From contig FR889240.1 of assembly GCA_000431815.1 (NCBI GenBank), forward strand, positions 7,242 through 28,530: DNA of 21,289 nucleotides. The letters are read 5' to 3'. Under the pieces are notes generated by a model, which was not told the origin of the DNA, ran no database searches, and saw only the letters and a program-made list of their open reading frames with translations. The position numbers were made by a program, and so were the translations under genes. Source of the stretch: Butyrivibrio sp. CAG:318. GTDB taxonomy: Bacteria; Bacillota; Clostridia; Lachnospirales; Lachnospiraceae. Of this stretch, positions 1 through 6,712 are shown piece after piece. The stretch's first letter is position 1. Each line of letters starts with the position of its first letter.

Positions 1-1
1 T

Positions 2-1240
2 TCCGACCACGACGAGATCCTCATAACCATCGTTGTTGAAGTCACCGCTGGCGAGTGAGACGGCCTTCATGGTCGCAGCGTCATATTCTCCGTTCTTGTC
101 TGGTTGGGTCTTGTCTATTATATTATAAATTTTATCAGCTCCCTGATCGACGATACAGTCAGACAATATTCCATTGTATTCTGTCCCGGTGCCGTATTTT
201 ATCTTGAGCTGCGGAGCCAAATAATCCAGATCCACGGCTTCAGTGAAAGGAGTGGATAAAACGGCAAGGTCATCGATTCCGTCTCCGTTATAGTCACCAA
301 CACGCATGCTTACATACATTTTGTTAAAATAGTTATATGGTGAATTCTTATGTTTGAGACGATCCGCACTGCCGTTGCCGTTTTTGGTATGATACTTTTT
401 GATATATCCATCGTGAAGTAGACTGTCTCCGATTTCATTGTGTCCCTGATCATTCACCGTGTTGTTGTGCATAGTAAGGGTGTCGTTGTCAAAAGAGTAT
501 TCCTTAATAAAGCAGCCGAGACTATTGTTCCTTTCGGAATCATTAACATCGGTAATTTCCCCTATAGTTGTACAGCTGTTTGGCACATAGACGATAATGG
601 TGTCCTTGCCGTCGTTGTCAAAGTCACCCGCCGCAACCGTTATCAGGTTGTTGGAGAAGAAATTTTCCATCGCAAGATTACCTTTGCTGTCAAAGATCCA
701 CTTCATTTCACCGACTGCTTGTGAGCAGATGAATCTGTTGTTTACCGCATCATAAACATGGGCATAGACCTTTTGGTCGCCGCGGTTCAGACCAACATAT
801 GCGATGTGGTCACGCCGTCCTGTGCCGTATGGGTCAAATGCCACAGCCTGCATATAGGCATAGTTGCTGAAAGCACTTATATCCACATTGGGCAGTGAAC
901 TGTCCGAGGCGGTATTGCTATTGGATATAAAGCTTTGCAGGCTGTTAGCTGTCCCTACATCTGCTATTTTGCCTGTGGTGCGACCGGTATATGTCTCAAA
1001 ATAAATCAGCTCGTTTTGCTCCACCATCGCAAATGGGCGGTCAACATCGTAACCGTAAGGGTTGGTCGTCTTGTCGTATCCGGCAGGGACGGTGTTTTTC
1101 ATCAGCGAATTGGCTGCATCGGATGAAAAGGTTGGGCTGTCGCTGCTTGCGGCAAATGCCGAAAGCGGCAGACAGGCAACGATCATCACAAGCGCCAGCG
1201 CTGCGCACACTGCCCGTCGGATGATGAATTTTTTGTTCAT
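2..1240 (-). CDS. Secreted FG-GAP/VCBS repeat protein (partial, C-terminus beyond left edge)
   Basis: Reading the minus strand from the ATG at 1240 gives 413 open codons running off the left edge, so the gene is incomplete. Residues 1-30 form a typical signal peptide: basic start (MNKKFIIRRA), hydrophobic core, and cleavage after AFA. Three calcium-binding FG-GAP/VCBS blade motifs are visible: GDFDNDGKDT near 205, GDYNGDGIDD near 315 and GDFNNDGYED near 399. A degenerate one lies near 135. Such repeats fold as beta-propeller blades in extracellular binding proteins; the ligand cannot be read from this part. A strong AAAGGAG site lies at about 1250-1257, just upstream of the start. The gene is divergent from a GHKL kinase, and a direct-repeat candidate operator sits immediately upstream of its promoter. 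This suggests control by the neighbouring two-component system. Codon use is GC-rich like the kinase and unlike genes after 4900. Confidence 0.85.
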   Translation of the reverse strand, partial: MNKKFIIRRAVCAALALVMIVACLPLSAFAASSDSPTFSSDAANSLMKNTVPAGYDKTTNPYGYDVDRPFAMVEQNELIYFETYTGRTTGKIADVGTANSLQSFISNSNTASDSSLPNVDISAFSNYAYMQAVAFDPYGTGRRDHIAYVGLNRGDQKVYAHVYDAVNNRFICSQAVGEMKWIFDSKGNLAMENFFSNNLITVAAGDFDNDGKDTIIVYVPNSCTTIGEITDVNDSERNNSLGCFIKEYSFDNDTLTMHNNTVNDQGHNEIGDSLLHDGYIKKYHTKNGNGSADRLKHKNSPYNYFNKMYVSMRVGDYNGDGIDDLAVLSTPFTEAVDLDYLAPQLKIKYGTGTEYNGILSDCIVDQGADKIYNIIDKTQPDKNGEYDAATMKAVSLASGDFNNDGYEDLVVVG

Positions 1241-1348
1241 AGCTCAGGTCTCCTTTGATAATTGGTTTTGCTGCCCGCTACGGCAGCAGAATCTGAAAGC
1301 GGATAAGCAAGCGTGGCATGATATTTCACGATACTTATGCTATTATCT

Positions 1349-1377
1349 ATTATATCATAATAGGGGCGGTTTCGGTT
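1349..1377 (-). promoter_or_regulatory. Candidate promoter of the FG-GAP gene
   Basis: On the minus strand a perfect TATAAT lies at 1354-1349. The -35 position, 17 bases upstream (about 1372-1377), has no good TTGACA match (ACCGAA). A strong -10 with a poor -35 is typical of activator-dependent promoters, and the direct repeats at 1381-1414 begin right next to this weak -35. Confidence 0.5.
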
Positions 1378-1380
1378 GTG

Positions 1381-1417
1381 TCGTCTACGCTGTATTTCGG
1401 TCGTTTACGCTGTAAAC
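1381..1417. promoter_or_regulatory. Direct repeats, candidate LytTR-type operator
   Basis: TCGTCTACGCTGTA (1381-1394) and TCGTTTACGCTGTA (1401-1414) differ at one base and are 20 bases apart, about two helical turns. The second copy is also the core of a palindrome, GTTTACGCTGTAAAC (1403-1417). LytTR response regulators are known to bind paired direct repeats spaced about two turns apart next to the -35 element. The repeats fall between the divergent FG-GAP and kinase promoters. Assignment to the LytTR regulator encoded at 3242-3955 is inference. Confidence 0.5.
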
Positions 1418-1439
1418 GGTCGCTTGGGCGAAATGCTCC

Positions 1440-1468
1440 TTGTAAAAATGCGGATTTTCAAGTACAAT
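1440..1468 (+). promoter_or_regulatory. Candidate promoter of the GHKL kinase gene
   Basis: TTGTAA (1440-1445) and TACAAT (1463-1468) are separated by exactly 17 bases, upstream of the kinase start at 1534. A second possible -10, TATAAA at 1491-1496, has no matching -35. The direct repeats end 25 bases before this -35. Confidence 0.45.
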
Positions 1469-1533
1469 AGTATACGGATAATTTTCTCCATATAAAATGC
1501 AGAAAAAATGAAACGGGGAGGTGCCTCGTCGGA

Positions 1534-3180
1534 ATGAAAAAATATTTACGATGGATATGTTTAGCGCTGTTTTTTGCGCTTTGCATCGGCATGGTGTGCT
1601 TTTTGCAGAATTTCACGAAGCTCAATACATCCATACAATACCTTGAGTGGCAAACCGCCTATACGGTAGGAGCAGACGGCACGGAAACGGAGCTGGATTA
1701 TACCGTGTCGCCCGAAGTAGGAGACCGCTTTCGACTTGAAACAGTCATCCCGGCAAGCAGCGAATACGGCAATTTGGTATTTGAAACAGCAGGGCTGAAT
1801 ATGACCGTCAGCATAGACGGAAAAGAAGTATGGCAATCGGAGACCACGGTGCCGGAGAATGCCGTGGGACAGACGCAGGCGATTATCCCTCTGCCGCAGG
1901 ACACCGAGTGCCGCCTTACGGTTACCGGCACGGTGACCGACACGGCGAGCCTTATTTTCCCGCCGCTGCCGCGCTTTGTGCCGGTGGATGCGCAAGAAAT
2001 CGAAAGCTACGCTTATGCAAACTACTACGGTATTCCTGCCGGCGCTACCGCTTTTATATCGCTGATGATCGCCGGACTGTTCCTTTTGAGCGTGACACGC
2101 AAAAAGGCAGATTGGAGTCTGATACCGCTTTTCCTTGCCTCCGTGGGGCTTACGATGCAACGGATTACCAAAGGAATGGGACACCATTTTCTCAGTGACG
2201 GGTTGGTCGATTTTCTGAACCGACAGGAGATCGGTATTTTGCTGCTCGTGCTTTTGGTCGTTTATCTTGTGATGAACCGGCAGCGTAAATTTTGGAAATA
2301 CTTCGGAATCTCCGCTATTGCCAGCGCCGCCGCATTGGGGATTGCATACACGGTATCCTTTTTCAGAAAAAGCTACCTTTCCAAATATATCGGCAGGCTG
2401 TTTGCGGATGTTACGGAGCTTGCAGATTATTCGGGACTTTTGTATTGGGTCACCGTTTGGATGGTTGCGGTGTGTGCCGTTATTTCCGCCTATGCCGTAA
2501 TGCGTTCGATTATTGCACAGCAGATGGAAAGCAAAACGCTCCGTCTGCGCAACGAATTGATTATGAACAGCTATCGTGCGATGGAAAGCAAAGTGACCGA
2601 CAGCGCCGCCATTCGTCACGAAATGAAGCATAAAATAATCGCTCTTGACGCACTGTATCAAAAGGGCGATTATGAGGCGCTGGGGCAATTGATCGGGGAT
2701 ATAAAGCAGCAAAACGATCACTTGGCGCAAACGCAGTTTACCGAAAATTTCACAGTCAATACGATCCTGCAGGACGCCGCTTATCGTGCCGCCCAGTCGG
2801 ACATCCGCTTTGAGGCGCTTGTTTCCGTTCCGCCGCAGCTTACCGTTGCGGAAAGCGATCTGTGCGAGCTGCTTATGAATATGCTTGACAACGCACTGGA
2901 AGCCGCCGCTGAGGCGGATGCCGGAAAACGGTTTGTCCGCTTTCAGATTGAAACAAAGAACGGCTTTCTTGCCGTCAAGTGTGAAAATTCGTATTCCGGC
3001 AAGCGCAGGCAGGATGCGAACGGCAACTATATCACGACCAAGAACGATGCAGAGACCCACGGCTTCGGCTTAAAGCTGATGAGCGCCGTCGCCGTGCGTT
3101 ACCACAGCATGCTGGATATTTTCACTTCGGAGAATCAGACCTTCACCGTTCAAACGGCGCTGAAGTTGCCGAAAAAATAA
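1534..3180 (+). CDS. Membrane sensor histidine kinase, GHKL type, with 7TM-like sensor
   Basis: The 548-residue protein has an N-terminal membrane anchor (about 7-25) and an extracytoplasmic beta-rich domain (about 30-160; motif LNMTVSIDGKEVW at 88-100). A block of roughly six further membrane segments follows (about 165-325), then a cytoplasmic kinase. The layout resembles 7TMR-DISM receptors, whose outer domain often binds carbohydrate-like ligands. In the kinase, IRHEMKHK carries the probable phospho-acceptor His362, MNMLDNALEA the N-box Asn453, and THGFGLKLM (508-516) the glycine-rich ATP box. This is the AgrC/VirS-like GHKL class that usually pairs with LytTR regulators. GGGGAGG at 1515-1521 sits 12 bases before the ATG, rather far. 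The partner regulator is convergent downstream, not co-directional. The signal sensed is unknown. Confidence 0.88.
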   Translation: MKKYLRWICLALFFALCIGMVCFLQNFTKLNTSIQYLEWQTAYTVGADGTETELDYTVSPEVGDRFRLETVIPASSEYGNLVFETAGLNMTVSIDGKEVWQSETTVPENAVGQTQAIIPLPQDTECRLTVTGTVTDTASLIFPPLPRFVPVDAQEIESYAYANYYGIPAGATAFISLMIAGLFLLSVTRKKADWSLIPLFLASVGLTMQRITKGMGHHFLSDGLVDFLNRQEIGILLLVLLVVYLVMNRQRKFWKYFGISAIASAAALGIAYTVSFFRKSYLSKYIGRLFADVTELADYSGLLYWVTVWMVAVCAVISAYAVMRSIIAQQMESKTLRLRNELIMNSYRAMESKVTDSAAIRHEMKHKIIALDALYQKGDYEALGQLIGDIKQQNDHLAQTQFTENFTVNTILQDAAYRAAQSDIRFEALVSVPPQLTVAESDLCELLMNMLDNALEAAAEADAGKRFVRFQIETKNGFLAVKCENSYSGKRRQDANGNYITTKNDAETHGFGLKLMSAVAVRYHSMLDIFTSENQTFTVQTALKLPKK

Positions 3181-3188
3181 GCAAAAAT

Positions 3189-3234
3189 AAAGAAGGGCAC
3201 CGCTTTAAAATAAACGGAGTCCTTCTTTTTTGTT
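3189..3234. terminator. Shared bidirectional terminator between kinase and regulator
   Basis: AAAGAAGG (3189-3196) pairs with CCTTCTTT (3221-3228) and CCG (3200-3202) with CGG (3215-3217), closing an A/T-rich loop. A T-tract follows on the plus side and a T-rich run on the minus side. The hairpin lies between the stop codons of two convergent genes, so it can end both transcripts. Confidence 0.8.
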
Positions 3235-3241
3235 TTAATAG

Positions 3242-3955
3242 TTATTGATTTATATAGCGCACAAATGCACTTTGAAAGGCTTTATAATAGGTTCTCCCCA
3301 TCGGGAGCGTTTCGCCGCTTTGCAGGGAAAGCTCAGTCCGCCCGATTTCCCGTACCTCATCCAAATTCACAAGATAACTGTTGTGACAGCGTGCAAATTG
3401 CCCCATCGGAAGCTGCTTTTCAAAATCCGAAAGCGAAAAATAATAGGTGCTGTTATCGGTGCTTTGATGAATTACGATGCTGTGGTTGTAGCTCTCAATG
3501 TACCGAATATCCGAAAGCGATAAATGCACCAGCTTATTTCCGATATGAACCACAACCGTTTTAGGTATGTAATTTAATTTGAGATCAGTGTGAATCGCGC
3601 TTGCCAAAGCCTCTCGGCGCACGGGCTTTAAGAGAAAATGGATAGGCTGAACGCCGTACCCTTCGCTGAGGTAATCCTCACAGGCTGTTACAAAAATAAT
3701 GGACACCCGATTGCCTTTATCTCTTAAAGACCGGGCAAGCTCCATACCCGTCATACCTTCCATTTGAATGTCAAGTATCAGCAGCTCAAAAGGACAGCTT
3801 TCGGTATCCAACCGTTTTTCAAGCTCACAGGCCGAACGGAAAGACTCAAGCCTATATTCAACACTGTCGTTGGTTAAAATATCACTGCAAAGAGAACATA
3901 AATTTTCTCGTATTATATCGTCATCATCGCAAACTGCAATTCGGTATGCGCTCAT
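3242..3955 (-). CDS. LytTR-family response regulator
   Basis: The 237-residue protein has an N-terminal receiver domain (about 1-120). Its acidic pocket is CDDDD at 9-13, the phospho-acceptor is Asp62 in LILDIQMEGM, the switch Thr is Thr90 and the conserved Lys is Lys110 in LLKPV. A C-terminal LytTR DNA-binding domain (about 133-235) follows, with the typical DIRYIES and CHNSYLVNLDEV segments. LytTR proteins bind paired direct repeats and usually control secreted or surface functions. The ATG at 3955 is preceded by AGGTG (3960-3964). The gene is convergent with the GHKL kinase, its evident partner by family pairing. The likely target is the FG-GAP gene and perhaps the kinase, through the repeats at 1381-1414; that link is inference. 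Confidence 0.92.
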   Translation of the reverse strand: MSAYRIAVCDDDDIIRENLCSLCSDILTNDSVEYRLESFRSACELEKRLDTESCPFELLILDIQMEGMTGMELARSLRDKGNRVSIIFVTACEDYLSEGYGVQPIHFLLKPVRREALASAIHTDLKLNYIPKTVVVHIGNKLVHLSLSDIRYIESYNHSIVIHQSTDNSTYYFSLSDFEKQLPMGQFARCHNSYLVNLDEVREIGRTELSLQSGETLPMGRTYYKAFQSAFVRYINQ

Positions 3956-3988
3956 TTTTCACCTGCAAATTCGGAATTATTTTGTTTG

Positions 3989-4017
3989 ATTATATCATAT
4001 TTTCGAGCAGATTGCAA
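3989..4017 (-). promoter_or_regulatory. Promoter of the LytTR regulator gene
   Basis: On the minus strand TTGCAA (4017-4012) and TATAAT (3994-3989) are separated by 17 bases and lie 34 bases or more upstream of the regulator ATG at 3955. Confidence 0.65.
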
Positions 4018-4148
4018 CCAAGACGGCATATCGGCTGCGCATTACAGGTCAAGGATCGGCTTCGCAAACCCACAAGCAAGAATTGATGCACTTCAAAAGT
4101 GAGATACTGTACAGGGTTTGCCTGTAAAAATTTAACTACTTTTTTCAT
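3990..4148 (-). pseudogene. Stub of a pyridoxamine 5'-phosphate-oxidase-like gene
   Basis: On the minus strand a good GGAGG lies ahead of an ATG at 4148. The first 16 residues, MKKVVKFLQANPVQYL, match the usual N-terminus of small clostridial flavin-binding proteins of the pyridoxamine-phosphate-oxidase type, as I recall that family. After this the similarity stops: the expected continuation (a short loop, then a basic RPF segment) is absent. The frame runs through unrelated sequence to a TAA that overlaps the -10 box of the LytTR gene. The family is normally 130-140 residues; only 52 codons remain. The divergent HxlR gene next door fits, since HxlR regulators are often paired with small flavin or redox genes. 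I read this as a gene cut by a rearrangement near 4098-4100. Confidence 0.5.
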
Positions 4149-4231
4149 GTCTTTTTCCTCCATTTTGGTTATTGTGTGTTCCTGGCAATTGCCAAAGAGT
4201 TTATTTTGTTTTACCTCCTTGAACTTTAGCT

Positions 4232-4260
4232 TGTTTTTGTTTGCCTGTGCTATTATAATA
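4232..4260 (+). promoter_or_regulatory. Promoter region of the HxlR-type gene
   Basis: TTGTTT (4232-4237), a 17-base spacer and a perfect TATAAT (4255-4260) precede the HxlR gene. The same A/T block also reads TATAAT on the minus strand (4258-4253), so divergent transcription could start here. A palindrome, GCACA-ATAA-TGTGC (4288-4301), lies just downstream and could be the operator of an autoregulating HxlR protein. Confidence 0.45.
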
Positions 4261-4355
4261 AATCCGTACAGAGAAACAGTAAAGTAGGCACAATAATGTG
4301 CTGTTGTTACCTTTTGGAAACTATTGCGTAAAATAAAGAGCTCGGAGGAATAAAA

Positions 4356-4682
4356 ATGTCAACAAAAAAAGAATTGCCAGCTTGTCCGGTGGAAACAACA
4401 CTAGCTTTGATAGGGAATAAATAGAAGGTGTTGATACTTCGTGACCTCATTGGCGGCACAAAAAGATTTGGTGAATTGCAAAGAAGCGTGGGGCAGGTAA
4501 GTCAGAAGGTTCTCACTTCCAACCTGCGTGAAATGGAAGCTGACGCTTTAGTAGAACGAAAAGTATATGCCGAAGTACCGCCTCGTGTGGAATATAGCCT
4601 TACAGCACTTGGACAAAGTTTGAAGCCGATCCTTGACTCCCTGTGGGCATGGGGAGAAAACTATAAAGAAATTAGCAAATAA
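4356..4682 (+). pseudogene. HxlR-family transcriptional regulator with in-frame amber codon
   Basis: From the ATG at 4356, with GGAGG at 4344-4348, the frame reads MSTKKELPACPVETTLALIG-NK. It then meets TAG at 4422-4424 and continues in the same frame as KVLILRDLIGG to the TAA at 4680-4682. This is an almost complete HxlR winged-helix repressor: the N-terminal CPVE segment, the RFGEL helix, SQKVLTSNLREME recognition helix and the PPRVEYSLTALG wing. In this family the codon at the TAG position normally encodes Trp (GNKWK-type motif), so a single TGG-to-TAG change explains the break. Including the lost residue the protein would be 108 residues, normal for the family. A restart at the GTG at 4428 would lose the first helix. 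It could be a true pseudogene or a sequencing error. Confidence 0.8.
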
Positions 4683-4903
4683 GTAGTCAGCCACGTTTTT
4701 ATTTCAAGTTCCAAGATGAAATACGAAGAAACAGAGAGTTATCAGGTAACGGATATGTTTATAAACCACAGACAGATTGCTGACAGATTAGATAATAAAC
4801 GATAACAGTAGAAAAAGTTAAAATTATCATGGATATAATGATAGAATTGTCTGGAAAAAAGAGTTAAAATATAAGAAAAAGGAATATGTAAAGGAAGATA
4901 TAT
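4683..4903. other. Intergenic region with a 29-codon remnant and the amylase promoter
   Basis: No full gene fits here. An open frame at 4716-4805 encodes 29 residues with the stretch VTDMFINHRQIADRL, then stops at TAA. It has no ribosome binding site. It vaguely recalls the N-terminus of radical-SAM HydG-type proteins, which often contain an FINHEEI-like segment, but the match is too short to name. The rest is A/T-rich leader of the downstream GH13 gene. Confidence 0.3.
4847..4875 (+). promoter_or_regulatory. Promoter of the GH13 glycosidase gene
   Basis: TTGTCT (4847-4852) and TATAAG (4870-4875) are 17 bases apart, giving a start near 4882 and a short leader before AAGGAAG at 4891-4897 and the ATG at 4904. 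Confidence 0.5.
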
Positions 4904-6628
4904 ATGGAATATTCAGCAATTCTTCATGATATGGACAAAAGATTCTGTTATGCGATTGATAAGGGTTTGTTTGTGATACGCATACAGGTAAAAAAAGATG
5001 ATATAAAAGAGATAATCCTTCACTATATGGACAAGTATATATCAATAGAAATGAAGGATACACGAAAGACGGTTCCGATGAAGAAAATTGCGTCTTCGCA
5101 GTTTCATGATTATTATGAGGCACAGATCCGGATGGATATGATATGTCTCCGCTATTTTTTTGAATTTACAGACATGCAGGGGGAAAAAGCATATTACGGA
5201 AACTATGAGTTCAGTAAAGAATGCATTACAAACATAGACAGAATGTTTGACTGTCCGCAGAATCTTAGAGAGGAAGAGATGTTTGAAGTGCCTGAGTGGG
5301 CAGCAAATAAGGTCGTGTATCAGATTTTCCCGTCACGTTATGCTGCATCACAGCCGGTGGATAAGGAATTATGGTATAAAGCACCAATTACATTTACGGA
5401 CAATCTTCACGGTGACATCAGAGGAATTATTGACCATCTGGATTATATCCGGGATCTGGGAATTGATGTTATATATTTGACACCTATTTTTAAATCGGAT
5501 TCGTGCCATAAATATGACACCATTGATTATTACCAAATAGATCCTTCATTCGGAACAGCAGAAGATCTCAGGGAATTGGTGCAAAAAGCACATCAATATG
5601 GAATAAAAGTAGTTCTGGACGCAGTGTTTAACCACACAGGAAGAGATTTTTTTGCATTTAAGGACATCCTTGAAAATAAAGAAAAGTCCAAATATCTGGA
5701 CTGGTATTTTATTGATAAATTCCCGCTTGATAATGAATCCGGACAGGCACCAAATTTCAAATGTTTTGGCTATTATAGCGGAATGCCGAAGCTTAATCTT
5801 AAAAACCCTGAGGTTGAAAAATATGTTACAGATGTTGCATGCTATTGGCTCAAAGAATGCGATATTGATGGATGGAGAATGGATGTAGGAGATGAAATCA
5901 GCCATTATTTCTGGAAACATTTCAGAAGAGCAGTTAAGGCAGTGAAGAAAGATGCGCTGATAATCGGAGAAATCTGGCATTATGCGGGAGATTTCCTTGA
6001 GGGAGATGAATGGGATACGGTTATGAATTATCCGTTCTATCTGAATCTGATAGATCTGCTTGCAGATGAGAAAATCGGTGTCAGCCGTTTTATACAGAAC
6101 CTCGGGTATATGAAGGGACGTTTAAACAAAAAATGTTATCCGCTTATGTGGAATCTGATTGACAGTCATGATACGGCAAGATTTTTACACCTGTGCAATA
6201 ATAAGCAAAAACAGCACCTGGCAGCAGCCTTCCAGTTATTGATGCCCGGAATGCCTATGATATATTATGGAGATGAGTTAGCAATGCCGGGAGCAAACGA
6301 TCCGGATTGCAGACGTGGTATGTATTGGGATGAAGAATACAGGGACAATGGGATGCTTGAATGGTATAAACGGTTAATACAAGTCCGAAGAACACACGCA
6401 TGCATTGTAGAAGGCGAATTGGCTGAGACAATCACAAGGGACGAAGACGGAACGATTGTATTAATCAGGAAAAATACCGAGGAGACAGTAGCTCTGATTT
6501 TTAATTGCAGTAATGATACGAAGGAATTCAATGAGTATGCCGGACAATACAATTTGCTTGGAGAGAGCGTATTTGACGGAAAAGTAGAGGGGTATGACGC
6601 TGCTGTGTTATTATGTGATTCATACTGA
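4904..6628 (+). CDS. Cytoplasmic alpha-glycosidase, GH13 neopullulanase/cyclomaltodextrinase type
   Basis: The 574-residue enzyme has no signal peptide, so it acts on imported or stored alpha-glucans. An N-terminal beta domain (about 1-125) precedes the (beta/alpha)8 barrel, entered at NKVVYQIFPSRY (135-146). All catalytic blocks are present: DAVFNHTG (Asp239 to Gly246), GWRMDVGDEI with nucleophile Asp327, GEIWHYA with acid/base Glu356, and LIDSHDT with Asp423. The fifth block MPKLN (294-298) is the hallmark of the neopullulanase, cyclomaltodextrinase and maltogenic amylase subgroup. These hydrolyse alpha-1,4 (and some alpha-1,6) bonds in maltodextrins, cyclodextrins or pullulan. The ATG is set by AAGGAAG six bases upstream. 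A hybrid sensor kinase follows 84 bases later on the same strand and may share the transcript. Exact substrate is not decidable here. Confidence 0.9.
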   Translation: MEYSAILHDMDKRFCYAIDKGLFVIRIQVKKDDIKEIILHYMDKYISIEMKDTRKTVPMKKIASSQFHDYYEAQIRMDMICLRYFFEFTDMQGEKAYYGNYEFSKECITNIDRMFDCPQNLREEEMFEVPEWAANKVVYQIFPSRYAASQPVDKELWYKAPITFTDNLHGDIRGIIDHLDYIRDLGIDVIYLTPIFKSDSCHKYDTIDYYQIDPSFGTAEDLRELVQKAHQYGIKVVLDAVFNHTGRDFFAFKDILENKEKSKYLDWYFIDKFPLDNESGQAPNFKCFGYYSGMPKLNLKNPEVEKYVTDVACYWLKECDIDGWRMDVGDEISHYFWKHFRRAVKAVKKDALIIGEIWHYAGDFLEGDEWDTVMNYPFYLNLIDLLADEKIGVSRFIQNLGYMKGRLNKKCYPLMWNLIDSHDTARFLHLCNNKQKQHLAAAFQLLMPGMPMIYYGDELAMPGANDPDCRRGMYWDEEYRDNGMLEWYKRLIQVRRTHACIVEGELAETITRDEDGTIVLIRKNTEETVALIFNCSNDTKEFNEYAGQYNLLGESVFDGKVEGYDAAVLLCDSY

Positions 6629-6642
6629 TGTAATATGTTGTT

Positions 6643-6679
6643 GCATATGTAAAGACGATGGACTATGATATACATATGC
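6643..6679 (+). repeat. Inverted repeat ahead of the hybrid kinase gene
   Basis: GCATATGTA (6643-6651) and TACATATGC (6671-6679) are perfect inverted copies around a 19-base spacer, between the GH13 gene and the hybrid kinase. No T-tract follows, so it is not an intrinsic terminator. It may be a protein-binding site or an mRNA hairpin near the kinase translation start. Confidence 0.45.
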
Positions 6680-6712
6680 TGCGGGGAGCAAGAAATCAGG
6701 AGGACATATAAT

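Noticed and set aside
440..1415. Plus-strand open frames of 60-120 codons
   Set aside because: They are opposite the FG-GAP protein gene, which has a signal peptide, ribosome binding site and repeated motifs on the minus strand.
1561..3060. 499-codon open frame on the minus strand
   Set aside because: It lies wholly opposite the GHKL kinase gene, whose protein has clear domains. The minus frame has no recognisable motif and an unlikely Cys/His/Arg-rich composition from GC-rich antisense codons.
4422..4424. TAG in the HxlR gene as pyrrolysine or another recoded residue
   Set aside because: The family has Trp here and no recoding element is visible; a simple nonsense mutation or sequencing error is more economical.
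6665..6712. Upstream ATG for the hybrid kinase
   Set aside because: No ribosome binding site precedes it, whereas AGGAGG sits nine bases before the TTG at 6713, which begins a normal membrane-anchor sequence.
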